Origin: Nocardioides sp. zg-1308
Lineage (GTDB): Bacteria > Actinomycetota > Actinomycetes > Propionibacteriales > Nocardioidaceae
DNA: 64,000 nucleotides
Reading direction: 5' to 3'
NCBI RefSeq assembly: GCF_013155375.1
Contig: NZ_JABJQY010000002.1
Location: 682,001-746,000 of the forward strand
Shown in pieces: positions 45,476 through 54,579 of the stretch. Below the pieces are notes generated by a model. The model was not told the DNA's origin and made no database searches. It worked only from the letters and a program-made list of their open reading frames with translations. Numbering within the stretch: position 1 is the first letter of the stretch; every line of letters starts with the position of its first letter. Position numbers and translations under genes: made by a program.

Positions 45476-45627
45476 CCTAGGCTGCCCCCGTCACGCGACG
45501 CAGGAACCCGGTGCGAGTCCGGGGCGGTTCCGCCACTGTCACTCCCTCCAGCCCTATCGGGGGGACCAGCCAGACACTGCCCGCGCGACGTACCCGCCGA
45601 CCAGGGGCGAGAACCCCGAGGAGCAGT
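45476..45627 (+). promoter_or_regulatory. Cobalamin riboswitch before cobH-cobIJ-cobM
   Basis: It contains CCCGGTGCGAGTCCGGGGCG, GTTCCGCCACTGTCACTCCC (B12 box), AGCCAGACACTGCCCG, and the same final element as the 43.6-kb switch, GGGGCGAGAACCCCGAGGAG. The ribosome site falls at the end of this helix, immediately before the cobH ATG (45629). Translational repression by B12 is expected. Confidence 0.94.
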
Positions 45628-45628
45628 G

Positions 45629-46282
45629 ATGAGCCTTCCCGCGCGCCCGCCGCGCCGCTACGACTACGTCGATGACGGCGCCGCGATCTACGACGAGTCG
45701 TTCGCGACGATCCGCCGGGAGGCGTCGTTCGACCACCTGCCCGCCGACGCCGAGCGCATCGCCGTCCGCATGGTCCACGGCACCGGCCAGACCGACCTCA
45801 CCCGCGACCTCGTCGTCCACTCGGGGCTCGTTGCGGCAGCGCGTACGGCGCTCAAGGCCGGCGCGCCGATCATCACCGACGCCCACATGGTCGCGAGCGG
45901 CGTCACCCGCGCCCGCCTCCCGCGCGACAACGACGTCCTCTGCGCGCTGCGCGACCCGGAGGTCCCGGCGCTGGCGCGGACGATGAGCACCACCCGCTCC
46001 GCCGCCGCGCTGTCCCTCCTCGCCGACCGCCTCGACGGTGCGGTCGTCGCGATCGGCAACGCCCCCACCGCGCTCTTCCACCTCCTCGAGATGCTGCTCG
46101 ACGGGGCGCCGCGACCGGCCGCCATCGTCGGCGTACCCGTCGGCTTCATCGGCGCCGCCGAGTCCAAGCAGGCGCTCGAGGAGGCTCCGATCGACGTCCC
46201 CTTCCTCACCGTCCGCGGCCGCCGCGGCGGCTCGGCGATGGCCGCCTCCGCCCTCAACGCGCTGGCCCAGGAGCGGGAGTGA
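45629..46282 (+). CDS. cobH: Precorrin-8X methylmutase
   Basis: 217 aa from ATG 45629 with GAGGAG upstream. The catalytic region is RMVHGTGQTDLTRDLVVHSG, with His50 matching the proton-shuttling His of CobH. It also has TDAHMVASGV and IGNAPTALFHLLEM, typical CobH stretches. It moves the C-11 methyl to C-12, giving hydrogenobyrinic acid. It is the first gene of the second riboswitch unit; the stop overlaps cobIJ (GTGA). Confidence 0.95.
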   Translation: MSLPARPPRRYDYVDDGAAIYDESFATIRREASFDHLPADAERIAVRMVHGTGQTDLTRDLVVHSGLVAAARTALKAGAPIITDAHMVASGVTRARLPRDNDVLCALRDPEVPALARTMSTTRSAAALSLLADRLDGAVVAIGNAPTALFHLLEMLLDGAPRPAAIVGVPVGFIGAAESKQALEEAPIDVPFLTVRGRRGGSAMAASALNALAQERE

Positions 46283-47820
46283 TCGGGCGGCTGCCCGGGC
46301 GGCTCTACGGCGTCGGCCTCGGCCCCGGTGACCCCGAGCTGATCACCCTCAAGGCAGCGCGGCTCATCGGGTCCGCCGACGTGATCGCCTTCCACGCCGG
46401 CGTCGGCAAGACCTCCAACGCGCGCACGATCGCCGTCGACCTCATCCCGGCCGGCGCGATCGAGGAGGAGCTCCGCTACCCCGTCACGACCGGCCCGACC
46501 GCGCACCCGGGCGGGTACGCCGGGGCGATGGCCGAGTTCTACGAGCAGTGTTCCGCGCGGCTGAGCGCCCACCTCGAGGCCGGGCGGACGGTCGTCGTGC
46601 TGGCCGAGGGCGACCCGCTGTTCTACGGCTCCTTCATGTACCTCCACGACCGCCTCTCCCCGCGCTTCGAGACCGAGGTCGTCCCCGGCGTGCCTGCCTT
46701 CGCCGCCGCGACCGCCGTCCTCGCCTCGCCGCTGGTGCGCCAGACCGACGTCCTCACCGTGCTGCCCGGCACCCTCCCGGTCCCCGAGCTGGCCCGCCGC
46801 CTCGCCGACACCGACGGCGCGATCATCATGAAGCTCGGCCGCACCTTCCCCGGCGTCGTCGACGCGCTGCGCCAGGCCGGGCGCCTCGAGCATGCGCTGT
46901 ACGTCGAGCGCGCCTCGATGCCCGCCGAGCGCTGGATGCCCGTGGTCGACGTCGACCCCGCATCGGTGCCGTACTTCTCGCTGATCGTCGTCCCGGGCGA
47001 CAGCGTCGCGGAGGACCCCCACGGCCGAAGGACCTCGTCGGACTCCTCCCTCGCCGGTCGAGCAGCCCGTGAGGAACGAGCGGGCGTATCGAGACCCGCC
47101 ACCCTTCGCGTGATCGGCCTCGGCCCCGGCCCGGACACGTGGCTCACCCCCGAGGCCGCCGAGGCGCTCAGCAACGTCGACCACGTCGTCGGCTACGCCC
47201 CCTACGTCCACCGCGTCCCCCAGCGCGAGGGCCTCACCCGCCACGCCTCCGGCAACACGGTCGAGGTCGACCGCGCCCGCCTCGCCTTCGACCTCGCCCA
47301 GCGCGGCGAGCGCGTGGCCGTCGTGTCCGGTGGCGACGCGGGAGTCTTCGGGATGGCGAGTGCCGTGTTCGAGGCAGCCGCCGACTACCCCGACGTACCC
47401 GTCGAGGTCCTCCCCGGCGTCAGCGCCGTCCAGGCCGTCGCGGCCAAGGCCGGGGCCCCGATCGGCGCGGACTTCGCGGTCGTGTCGCTGAGCGACCGGC
47501 TCAAGCCGTGGCCGGTGATCGAGAGACGTCTGCGCGCGATCGCCGAGGCGGACATGGTGCTCGCGGTCTACAACCCCGCCTCGCGCAGCCGCACCACCCA
47601 GGTCGCCGACCTGCAGAAGCTGTTCCTCGAGCACCGCAGCCCCGACACGGTGGTGGTGGTCGGCCGCGACGTCGGCCGCGACGAGGAGTCGCTGACCGTG
47701 ACCACCCTCGCCGAGCTCGAGGCCGACACGGTCGACATGAAGTGCCTGCTCATCGTCGGCGCCTCGTCGACCACCGTGACCGCGGCCGGCCAAGTCTGGA
47801 CGCCGAGGTTCGTGGAGTGA
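46279..47820 (+). CDS. cobIJ: CobI-CobJ fusion: precorrin-2 C20- and precorrin-3B C17-methyltransferase
   Basis: 513 aa from GTG 46279. The CobI half (1-about 250) starts LYGVGLGPGDPELITLKAARLI; the CobJ half (about 275-513) starts LRVIGLGPGPDTWLTPEAAEAL. Each half has its own SAM-methylase GxGxG loop. CobI adds C-20 methyl to precorrin-2; CobJ methylates C-17 with ring contraction of precorrin-3B. Residues 260-273 in the linker are encoded by a palindromic repeat (47056-47097) read in frame. Fusions of CobI and CobJ are known in actinobacteria. Confidence 0.94.
   Translation: MIGRLPGRLYGVGLGPGDPELITLKAARLIGSADVIAFHAGVGKTSNARTIAVDLIPAGAIEEELRYPVTTGPTAHPGGYAGAMAEFYEQCSARLSAHLEAGRTVVVLAEGDPLFYGSFMYLHDRLSPRFETEVVPGVPAFAAATAVLASPLVRQTDVLTVLPGTLPVPELARRLADTDGAIIMKLGRTFPGVVDALRQAGRLEHALYVERASMPAERWMPVVDVDPASVPYFSLIVVPGDSVAEDPHGRRTSSDSSLAGRAAREERAGVSRPATLRVIGLGPGPDTWLTPEAAEALSNVDHVVGYAPYVHRVPQREGLTRHASGNTVEVDRARLAFDLAQRGERVAVVSGGDAGVFGMASAVFEAAADYPDVPVEVLPGVSAVQAVAAKAGAPIGADFAVVSLSDRLKPWPVIERRLRAIAEADMVLAVYNPASRSRTTQVADLQKLFLEHRSPDTVVVVGRDVGRDEESLTVTTLAELEADTVDMKCLLIVGASSTTVTAAGQVWTPRFVE
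47056..47097. repeat. Palindromic repeat inside the CobI-CobJ linker (family 1)
   Basis: GGTCGAGCAGCCCGTGAGG then AACGAGCGGGCGTATCGAGACCC. It matches the 44687 copy at almost every base, but is read as codons (GRAAREERAGVSRP). The position of a stop in the 44687 copy (GAGTAG) is GAGCAG here. Confidence 0.9.
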
Positions 47821-48554
47821 CCGTCCACTTCGTCGGCGCCGGCCCGGGTGCGGCCGACCTCATCACCCTGCGCGCGGCGTCGTTGCTGGCGGCCGCCGAC
47901 GTCGTGCTCTACCCGGGCACCTACCTCGACTCCGACGTTCTCTCCCACTGCCCCGACGCCCGCCAGGTCGACACCCAGCGCCTCGACCTCGACCAGATCA
48001 CCGCCGTCATGGTCGATGCCGCTGCCGAGGGGCTCGAGGTCGTCCGCCTCACGTCCGGCGACCCGTCCCTCTACTCCGCCCTCGCGGAGCAGACCGCCCG
48101 CCTCGACGCGGCGGGCGTCGCATGGGACGTGTGTCCGGGAGTCCCGGCGTACGCCGCCGCTGCCGCCGCCGTCGGCCGCGAGCTCACCGTCCCGCTCGTC
48201 GCGCAGTCGGTGGTCCTGACCCGGACGCAAGCCCGCTCGACGGCCATGCCGGCGACCGAGTCACTCGCCGCCTTCGCGGCGACGCGCGCGACGCTCGTCC
48301 TCCACCTCGCCATCACCCGCACCCGCGAGCTCGCGGCGTCGCTGGTCGACGAGTATGGCGCCGACTGCCCCGCCGTCGTCGTCCACCGCGCTTCACAGCC
48401 GGAGGAGCTGGTCCTCCGCGCCACGCTCGCCGACATCGCCGACCAGGTCGAGGAGGCGGGGCTCAAGCAAGCCGCGGTCATCCTCGTCGGCTGGGCCCTC
48501 GCCCGCGACGGCGCGGAGTCCTGGCTCTACACGGCCGACCGCGTCCGGGCATGA
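47817..48554 (+). CDS. cobM: Precorrin-4 C11-methyltransferase
   Basis: 245 aa from GTG 47817, overlapping cobIJ by 4 bp. SAM-methylase motifs are VHFVGAGPGAADLITLRAASLL, YPGTYLDSDVLSHCP and LTSGDPSLYSALAEQ. It methylates C-11 of precorrin-4 to give precorrin-5, the CobF substrate encoded at 35.6 kb. It ends the second riboswitch unit. Confidence 0.95.
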   Translation: MTVHFVGAGPGAADLITLRAASLLAAADVVLYPGTYLDSDVLSHCPDARQVDTQRLDLDQITAVMVDAAAEGLEVVRLTSGDPSLYSALAEQTARLDAAGVAWDVCPGVPAYAAAAAAVGRELTVPLVAQSVVLTRTQARSTAMPATESLAAFAATRATLVLHLAITRTRELAASLVDEYGADCPAVVVHRASQPEELVLRATLADIADQVEEAGLKQAAVILVGWALARDGAESWLYTADRVRA

Positions 48555-48788
48555 GCGGAGTACGCCTTCGTCGACAGCCTCGACGAGATCCCGGCCGAGG
48601 TGCGCGACCTCGCTGCCCTCGCGTGGGACGACCTCGAGGGTCGCATGGTGGAGACGGCCGACTGGTCCGCAGTCGCCCAGGCGATGAGCGAGAAGGTCAC
48701 CGGCGTCCGCGCGACGCCAGCCGTCCAGGACGTCGAGGAGTGGTACGTCGTGCCGCTGCCGTGGGGGGTGATGGAGAACTACCGAGCC
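48555..48788 (+). pseudogene. Gene fragment without start or stop after cobM
   Basis: Directly after the cobM stop, in the same frame, about 78 codons read as convincing protein: SLDEIPAEVRDLAALAWDD, then LEGRMVETADWSAVAQAMS and DVEEWYVVPLPWGVMENY. There is no start codon with a ribosome site and no stop; the frame runs on as antisense of the histidine kinase gene. It looks like a gene cut at both ends by rearrangement. A GTG at 48600 could start a short protein, but no stop is in reach. The family was not recognised. Confidence 0.45.
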
Positions 48789-50549
48789 TCACCCCGACGG
48801 CCCCAGCGGGATCGCCGCCTCCACCAGCCCACCGTCGCGCGTGGCGTACGCCGTCAGCGTCCCGCCGACCTGCAGCGACCGCTCGCGCATCGACGTGATC
48901 CCGACGCCCGGGGTCCAGCCGTTCGCAGACCCGCCGTCGTCGCGCACCGCCAGGACGAGCGAATGGTCCTCGACGTGGAGCGACACGTCGGCGTGCGACG
49001 CGGCCGAGTGGCGTACGACGTTCGTCAGCGCCTCGACGAGGATGCGGTACGCCGCCACCTCGGTGGCCGCGCTCAGTGCGGGCAGCGGCTCGGGCACCCG
49101 GACCGTCACCGGCAGCGGCGTGCCAGCGGCCGAGTGCAGGGTCGCCGCGTGCTGCCGGATCGCCCCTTCGAGCCCGAGCTCGTCGAGCGCCGGCGGCCGC
49201 AGGCCGTCGACGAGTCGGCGGATCTCGGTGATCGCCTCGGCAGTGTCGGCGCGGAGCTGCACGAGCAGCGCGTCGGCCTTGTCGGGGTCGGACCGCACCT
49301 GGTTGCGCGCGGCGTCGGTCGCGAACGCGACGCCGCTGAGCGTCGGCCCGAGGCCGTCGTGCAGGTCGCGCCGCAGCCGGCGTCGTTCCTCCTCGACGGC
49401 GGCCACGACGGCCTCGCGCGACCTCTGCAGGTCCCGGCTCATCTGCCGCGCACGCAGGGTCTGCGCCAGCAGGGGCGCGACGATCCGCAGCACGTCCTCG
49501 TCCGCGGCCGACAGCCCGAAGTCCCCGGCCCGCAGGCCGACGACGACCTCGCCCACCTCGTCGTCGCCCAGCCGCAACGGAAGCACCCGCGTGTGCGTGA
49601 CCGCTGTCCCCGACGACGCCAGCACCTCCCCGCCGGCACGGATGCTCGCGTATGGCAGCACCAGCGCCTCGCGCACGGCGTCCAGCGCGAGCGCCGGGTC
49701 GTCACCGATCCGGTCCGCCAGCGACGTCGCGGCCGCCAGCGGGTCGGGTCGGTCGCCGAAGAGCAGCTGGTCGACGACGCCGCGCAGCATCACCTGCAGC
49801 GGCCGCACCCCGAAGGCGAGCACCGCGCACAGCACGATCGTCGGGGTGGCCTCCAGGGAACGGCCGCGGGCCGCCTCGACCGCCGAGGTGAGCCCGACCG
49901 CGACGGCGACGTACGCCACCACGACGGTCGCCGCCACGACGGCGCGCGTCACGAGACCGCGTACGTCGACCACCTCGGGGCGCACCACGCCGACGACCAT
50001 CGCGGCCGGGCCGAGCGCCATGACGGCGACGAAGGCGGCGTCGAGGTCGGGAAACTCCACAACGCCCGCCGACTCGCTGAGGAAGGCGACGAACGCCGCC
50101 GCGAGCCCGGCGCCGATCCAGGCCAGCGAGCTCCACGTCAGCGCGCGGCGGTCCTCGACGTCGCCCTGCTCGAGCGCCCACCACACGTGGACCAGCAGTG
50201 CGCCGACGAGGACGAACCCCATCAGCCCGAACGCGTCCTCCCAGGCGACGCTCAGCACTCCCGCGCCGATGACGACCACGAGGAGCACGAAGGAGACCGG
50301 CTCGCGCCAGGAGAGGCGCGGGTACGCCAGCACGGCGAGCGGGAGCAGCAGGCAGCCGGCCAGCCGGAGGACCGGCGAGGGGACCCCGTCCAGGTCGAGC
50401 ACGACGGCCGCGCACCCGAGGAGCAGCGTGATGCCACCGAGCACCAGGCAGGCGGCAGACCACAGAGACCGGCCACTCTGCCGGATGAACCAGCCCGACG
50501 CCGTCGTCACCACGCCGAGGAAGGCCGTGGCCGCGAGGACGGGCGTCAT
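48789..50549 (-). CDS. NarL-type sensor histidine kinase with integral membrane sensor
   Basis: 586 aa. The first 230 residues form seven to nine membrane helices. A GAF-like region lies at about 255-370. The HisKA_3 box is EEERRRLRRDLHDGLGPTLSG with the phospho-acceptor His. The HATPase has LVEALTNVVRHSAASH and AVRDDGG. It signals to the NarL-family regulator encoded upstream, overlapping by 4 bp (ATGA at 50546-50549). The stimulus is unknown. The divergent small membrane protein may be its target or partner. Confidence 0.92.
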   Translation of the reverse strand: MTPVLAATAFLGVVTTASGWFIRQSGRSLWSAACLVLGGITLLLGCAAVVLDLDGVPSPVLRLAGCLLLPLAVLAYPRLSWREPVSFVLLVVVIGAGVLSVAWEDAFGLMGFVLVGALLVHVWWALEQGDVEDRRALTWSSLAWIGAGLAAAFVAFLSESAGVVEFPDLDAAFVAVMALGPAAMVVGVVRPEVVDVRGLVTRAVVAATVVVAYVAVAVGLTSAVEAARGRSLEATPTIVLCAVLAFGVRPLQVMLRGVVDQLLFGDRPDPLAAATSLADRIGDDPALALDAVREALVLPYASIRAGGEVLASSGTAVTHTRVLPLRLGDDEVGEVVVGLRAGDFGLSAADEDVLRIVAPLLAQTLRARQMSRDLQRSREAVVAAVEEERRRLRRDLHDGLGPTLSGVAFATDAARNQVRSDPDKADALLVQLRADTAEAITEIRRLVDGLRPPALDELGLEGAIRQHAATLHSAAGTPLPVTVRVPEPLPALSAATEVAAYRILVEALTNVVRHSAASHADVSLHVEDHSLVLAVRDDGGSANGWTPGVGITSMRERSLQVGGTLTAYATRDGGLVEAAIPLGPSG

Positions 50550-51190
50550 GACCCGCCGAGCCCCTCGCGCCGCGCACGCACGATGGCGGCGGACCGGTCG
50601 GCGACGGCGAGCTTCACGAAGATCGAGGAGATGTGGTTGGCGACGGTCTTCGGTGAGAGGAAGAGCCGGTCCGCAATGGCCTGGTTGCGCTCGCCGGCGG
50701 CCATCAGGTCGAGGACCTCGCGCTCGCGAGCGGTGAGCTCGGGGAACGGCTCGGCCACCGGCGGTGGTACGGCGAAGTAGCCGAGCACCCGCTGGGCGAC
50801 GCCCGGGCTGAAGATCGCCTCCCCTGCGACGACGGCCCGGATCGCCCGATCGATCTCCGCCTGGTCAGCCCCCTTGAGCAGGTAGCCCTGGGCGCCCGCG
50901 CGCATCGCCCCGAACACCGTGTCGTCGTCGTCGAACATGGTGAGCACGAGGACCGGTACGCCGCTCGTGCTCTCCCGGATCCGGCGCGTGGCCTCCAGGC
51001 CGTCGATCCCCGGCATCCGGATGTCCATCAGCACGACGTCCGGCTTGGTCAGCACGACCTCGCGCACGCCCGCCTCGCCGTCGGTCGCCGTCCCGACCAC
51101 CTCGAAGTCCGGCAGCGACTCGAGCAGCGCGCGCAATCCGCCGAGGACGACCGGGTGGTCGTCGACCAGGACGACGCGGATCGGGCTCAT
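50546..51190 (-). CDS. NarL/FixJ-family response regulator
   Basis: 214 aa from ATG 51190. The receiver domain (1-120) has Asp10/Asp11, the phospho-acceptor Asp56 (VVLMDIRMPG), a Thr in LVLTMFDDDD and Lys in LLKGADQAE. The C-terminal LuxR HTH is LTAREREVLDLMAAGERNQAIADRLFLSPKTVANHISSIFVKL. It is the cognate partner of the histidine kinase it overlaps. It likely controls its own divergent promoter region at 51191-51343. Confidence 0.93.
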   Translation of the reverse strand: MSPIRVVLVDDHPVVLGGLRALLESLPDFEVVGTATDGEAGVREVVLTKPDVVLMDIRMPGIDGLEATRRIRESTSGVPVLVLTMFDDDDTVFGAMRAGAQGYLLKGADQAEIDRAIRAVVAGEAIFSPGVAQRVLGYFAVPPPVAEPFPELTAREREVLDLMAAGERNQAIADRLFLSPKTVANHISSIFVKLAVADRSAAIVRARREGLGGS

Positions 51191-51343
51191 GTGCTCATCG
51201 TCCCGCCTCGGGGCGCCTTTGGCCCGGGATCCTGCACCTACCCGAGCCGGGAGTCGTCCTCGATGATGGGGAATGTACGCCGATGCCCGCCGGCGGGCGC
51301 GCCACGACTCTGGAAGCACCACCACCCGACCAAGGAGCTTCTG

Positions 51344-51736
51344 ATGACCACCACCGCACCCGCCGCCACCTCCCCGACCGCGACCTGGAGCACCAAGAAC
51401 AAGGTCGGCCTCGGCATCGCGATCTTCTACGCGCTGACGAACCTGCCCAGCGCCTTCATGCCGACTCCCAACGGGGAGGACGGTCCGCCGATGGCGATCC
51501 TCTGGGTCTGCACGGTCCTCGCCGCCGTCGCCCTCGTCGGTGGCGTCATGGCCTGGCGCACCGGCAGCCGCCCCGCCGCCCGCCTGACCGCCGCCAGCCT
51601 GATCATCGTCACCCTGACCTCACTGCCCGCGTTCTTCGTCGACGTTCCGGCCGCGCTCAAGGTCCTCGTCGCTGCCGGAGTCGTGGTGACGGTGGTGTTC
51701 ACGGTGCTGATCTTCTCGCCGGCGAAGCGCGGGTGA
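51344..51736 (+). CDS. Small membrane protein divergent from the two-component system
   Basis: 130 aa, with AAGGAG before ATG 51344. It has four hydrophobic segments (about 22-40, 47-67, 80-96, 103-123) and a Thr/Ala-rich N-terminus. No family was recognised. Divergent placement beside a kinase/regulator pair, with a 153-bp shared promoter region, suggests it is a target of that system. Confidence 0.7.
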   Translation: MTTTAPAATSPTATWSTKNKVGLGIAIFYALTNLPSAFMPTPNGEDGPPMAILWVCTVLAAVALVGGVMAWRTGSRPAARLTAASLIIVTLTSLPAFFVDVPAALKVLVAAGVVVTVVFTVLIFSPAKRG

Positions 51737-51784
51737 GGTCTGCTGCAGTACGCCGCCGGGCCGTGGGGGGTCCGGCGGCGCTGT

Positions 51785-52562
51785 TCACGACGATGCAGCG
51801 CTTCGGCTCTTGGTCGAGGCGCGGCGCGCTTCCAGCTGTCGAAGGACGTCGTCGGCCGCAGCCTCGTCGACATGCTCGCCGTCGAGGCGTCGTAGCCAGT
51901 GCACGAGCTTCCTGCCGGCAATGAACTCGATTCCGTCGATGCTCGCGCCGTCTGGAATGCCATGCTGAGCGGGGCCCCACAGGACGACGACCGAGGTGAC
52001 ACTGAGCGGATTGACCTTCGCGCGTCGGCTGCCTCGCGAATCGCCCTTGAGGAAATCGCGGGTCAACGCCTCGGCCCGCAGTCGTACCTTCTGCGCCGCC
52101 CGCGCCATCTCGGTCGCGTCATCAACCCGGCTCCGCCACTTCGAGTCGACAGCCACCAGGCCGCCCCTGCGGGTCACGACGAGATGGTCGATGTCGCCGG
52201 CCTGCAGGCCGAAGCTGTCGATCCAACCCCACACGAGCTTCTTCCGCTTGGCCCGCCGCAACTCGTCACGAGTGTTGTCCTCGCCCCGCACCTCGAACGT
52301 GCCAGATGGCTTCGGAGTCATGCGCCAGGAACGCCGTGTGGAGAAGGTGCAGATATCCGGCCGCCAGGGCAGTGGGCACCGCGCCGAGCAGCCACCACGA
52401 CAGGCGAGAATCCGGAGCGGTGAGCAGCAGTAACCCAGCGAGAAAACCGACTGACAGGACAAGGGCGCCGGTCAGGCCGGCGACAAGCTTGAGGTTGCGC
52501 AGAAGCCAGGCCCTCAGCCGCCGCCTGAACTCGAGACGGGAGTAGGGGTGGTGCTTCGGCAT
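51785..52562 (-). pseudogene. Membrane-anchored NERD-domain protein with a one-base frameshift
   Basis: The first frame (52562-52266) gives 98 aa with two membrane segments (LVAGLTGALVLSVGFLAGLLLL and a second), ending HDSEAIWHVRGAGRGQHS. The second frame (about 52285-51785) continues EDNTRDELRRAKRKKLVWG, then a NERD nuclease-like core GDIDHLVVTRRGGLVAVDSKW. Total span is 778 bp, one more than a multiple of 3. Removing one C from the CCCC at 52284-52287 joins the frames naturally as VRGAGEDNTRDE. NERD proteins are nuclease-related with unclear roles. Disruption, a sequencing error or programmed shift are all possible. Confidence 0.75.
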
Positions 52563-52914
52563 TGAGACTCCAGAGACGACGTGGGTGTCAATTTAATCCG
52601 AGCGAGGGCCGCGCCGTTGTCGGTTTGAGGCGAATCCCCCCAAAGGACTGGCGGCGACGGCGGCGGCGGGGCAAGACCTCACGGCGGCCGGGGCAACGCC
52701 CCATTTTAGGACCGCCGACACGGTGGAAGGACGCGCCTGCTCGGTGGCTCTCAGGGTCAACAACCTGAGAACTACCGCAGGTGGCTGCGGCGGGGCGCGC
52801 TCGCCGGACTGTGCACTGCAAGCGTGGAGCGGATGAACGAAATCTGAGATCGCCGCCTGCGCCCGCTGGACGGATCTACTCAACCGTGCGGTCGCTCCGG
52901 AGTAGCGTGCAGCC
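52563..52914. other. 352-bp gap without a convincing gene
   Basis: No ORF here has credible codon use or a ribosome site. A small hairpin with a short T-run lies at 52690-52702 plus ATTTTAG (GGGGC-AAC-GCCCC). It lies between the divergent NERD and K+ channel genes and must hold both promoters. Confidence 0.6.
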
Positions 52915-53565
52915 GTGTCTCGGGAACTCAGCCGCGTGGAGACGTGGGAGAAGACGAGCGAGGTTCCGTTGCTCCTGCTCGCGGGGGCCTTCCTCGTCGC
53001 GTACGCATGGCCGATTCTCAATCCCGACCTCCACCCAGACCTCGCAACGTTCTTCTTCTACGCCTCCTGGACCGTCTGGCTGGCGTTCACAATCGACTTC
53101 GTTATCCGGCTCGCGCTATCGGACCGGCGTCGCTCCTATGCACTGCGCCATTGGTACGACGTAGTGCTCATCGCCGCGCCAATGTTTCGGCCCCTCCGCC
53201 TACTGAGGCTCTTGGCCTTTGCTCGGATCATCAACCGATCAGCGGTCGGTGGACTCGCGGGGAAGGTCGCGGTCTACGTCGCGGGCTCGGCTCTCTTCGC
53301 GGTCTCGCTCGGAGCACTCGCCGTGCTTGACGCAGAACGGGACGCCCCCGATGCCAACATCACGACTGCGGGAGACGCGCTGTGGTGGGCCTGCACCACC
53401 GTCACCACGGTCGGCTACGGCGACCACTTCCCCGTGACGACTCAAGGCCGGTTCATCGCGGTTGGGCTCATGCTCGTCGGCATCGCGCTCGTGGGATCGC
53501 TCACCGCGGTGATCGCAACATGGTTGATCGAAAACGTTCAGCACGCCAACCAACAGAACGACTGA
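52915..53565 (+). CDS. Voltage-gated-like potassium channel
   Basis: 216 aa from GTG 52915. It has the selectivity filter TVGYGD at residues 165-170 between a pore helix (ALWWACTTVT) and the last helix. Before it are S1-S4-like segments, with a charged S4-like helix (Arg92, Arg95, Arg98, Arg104 in FRPLRLLRLLAFAR). The C-terminus is short with no RCK or cyclic-nucleotide domain. Four subunits should form a K+ channel. It lies in the lower-GC island next to possible defence genes. Confidence 0.92.
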   Translation: MSRELSRVETWEKTSEVPLLLLAGAFLVAYAWPILNPDLHPDLATFFFYASWTVWLAFTIDFVIRLALSDRRRSYALRHWYDVVLIAAPMFRPLRLLRLLAFARIINRSAVGGLAGKVAVYVAGSALFAVSLGALAVLDAERDAPDANITTAGDALWWACTTVTTVGYGDHFPVTTQGRFIAVGLMLVGIALVGSLTAVIATWLIENVQHANQQND

Positions 53566-53747
53566 ACGCCCACTCGGATTCCGGCACGCCCGATGGCCAG
53601 CCGCGCCGCCAGGCGGCGGAATGGGCTATCCCTAACCGTCACTGACTCCTCAGGAGTCCGGAGGTCGCGGGCACACGCTCGGCCGACCGGAGAAGTCGAC
53701 ATGACAATAGCGACGCGCTCGCGGGCCGAATGGACCAGAGTAGTCGC

Positions 53748-54197
53748 ATGGACCTGCTCGAGTGGTGGCTTCGCGGTTATGACTGGTTCCTCGGCGGCGG
53801 TCTCATACTGCCAGCGTTTCGCCAGATGGACAGGGGCATGTGCGCTCTCGTCGCCCAAGTACTTCCGGTCTTCTGGCTAGTCGCGGTCATTCCCGGCCGT
53901 GAGGTGACCACGCGTTCGGGGGTTCGGATCTGGGATCCCTTCTACAACGTCGCGTTGGCGCCGTACCTGGCGCTCATGGAGGCGGTCGTGCTGTACGGCG
54001 CCGCCAACGGCGGCCTTGAATCTTGGTTGGCGTATTGGACGTGGTTGGGAGTCATTGCCGCGATCGCAGTCGTGGCAGTAAACCAGGTGCTTGAACACCT
54101 TCCAAAGTTGGCTAGTCCGACTGATTCTTCGCAGAGCGAGAGCTGGGGAACCGCTCGACCGACATGGACCGCGAATGCGACATCGAAAGTCGAATGA
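53748..54197 (+). CDS. Hypothetical membrane protein in low-GC island
   Basis: About 149 aa from ATG 53748 (an ATG at 53730 is possible). It has hydrophobic segments near 12-25, 35-50, 70-90 and 98-118 and a polar Ser/Thr tail. Codon use is less GC-biased than in the flanking genes, as expected for recently gained DNA. No family recognised. The opposite strand has ORFs of similar length, so the call is moderate. Confidence 0.5.
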   Translation: MDLLEWWLRGYDWFLGGGLILPAFRQMDRGMCALVAQVLPVFWLVAVIPGREVTTRSGVRIWDPFYNVALAPYLALMEAVVLYGAANGGLESWLAYWTWLGVIAAIAVVAVNQVLEHLPKLASPTDSSQSESWGTARPTWTANATSKVE

Positions 54198-54579
54198 CTT
54201 CGCCGGTGGATGGGCGGTTCCGATGCCACCAACTTCAACGCAAGCCCCGGTTCGGTGCGGTTGCCGGAGGCCGTAATCATACTTGGCGTTCAAGAATCGA
54301 CGGTTCCCCTGCGGGCCGGGGTGCTCCGAACCCATCGTCGATTGGTCGACGAGCGGGCCGGCACACTTCGTCCGCCGCTTCCGGAACCAGGCCGTAGTCG
54401 ACAAGCGGCGAAACGACGCAGGCTGACGGACGCTGCGTGAAGCGCACGGCGTCTCCTCGGCCGCGGACGATCGTAGAGCCAGCCGCGCCCTCACAGCAAC
54501 CACGCCCTCGTGTTGCAAAAGAACGCCCGGTCGGCGTCGACTAACCGGCGGATAGCACTAGTTTATTGCTGTGTTCAAT
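54198..54579. other. 382-bp gap without a convincing gene
   Basis: Short ORFs occur on both strands but none has a ribosome site or recognisable sequence. It separates the rightward membrane-protein gene from the convergent end of the REase-like/PIN-like gene. No clear terminator hairpin was found. Confidence 0.5.

Noticed and set aside
52588..52821. Minus-strand ORF in the gap before the K+ channel
   Set aside because: Arg/Pro-rich translation, no ribosome site, overlapping alternatives in other frames.
53877..54518. Minus-strand 213-codon ORF
   Set aside because: Antisense to the membrane-protein gene with hydrophobic segments on the plus strand. The minus translation shows no membrane or domain pattern.
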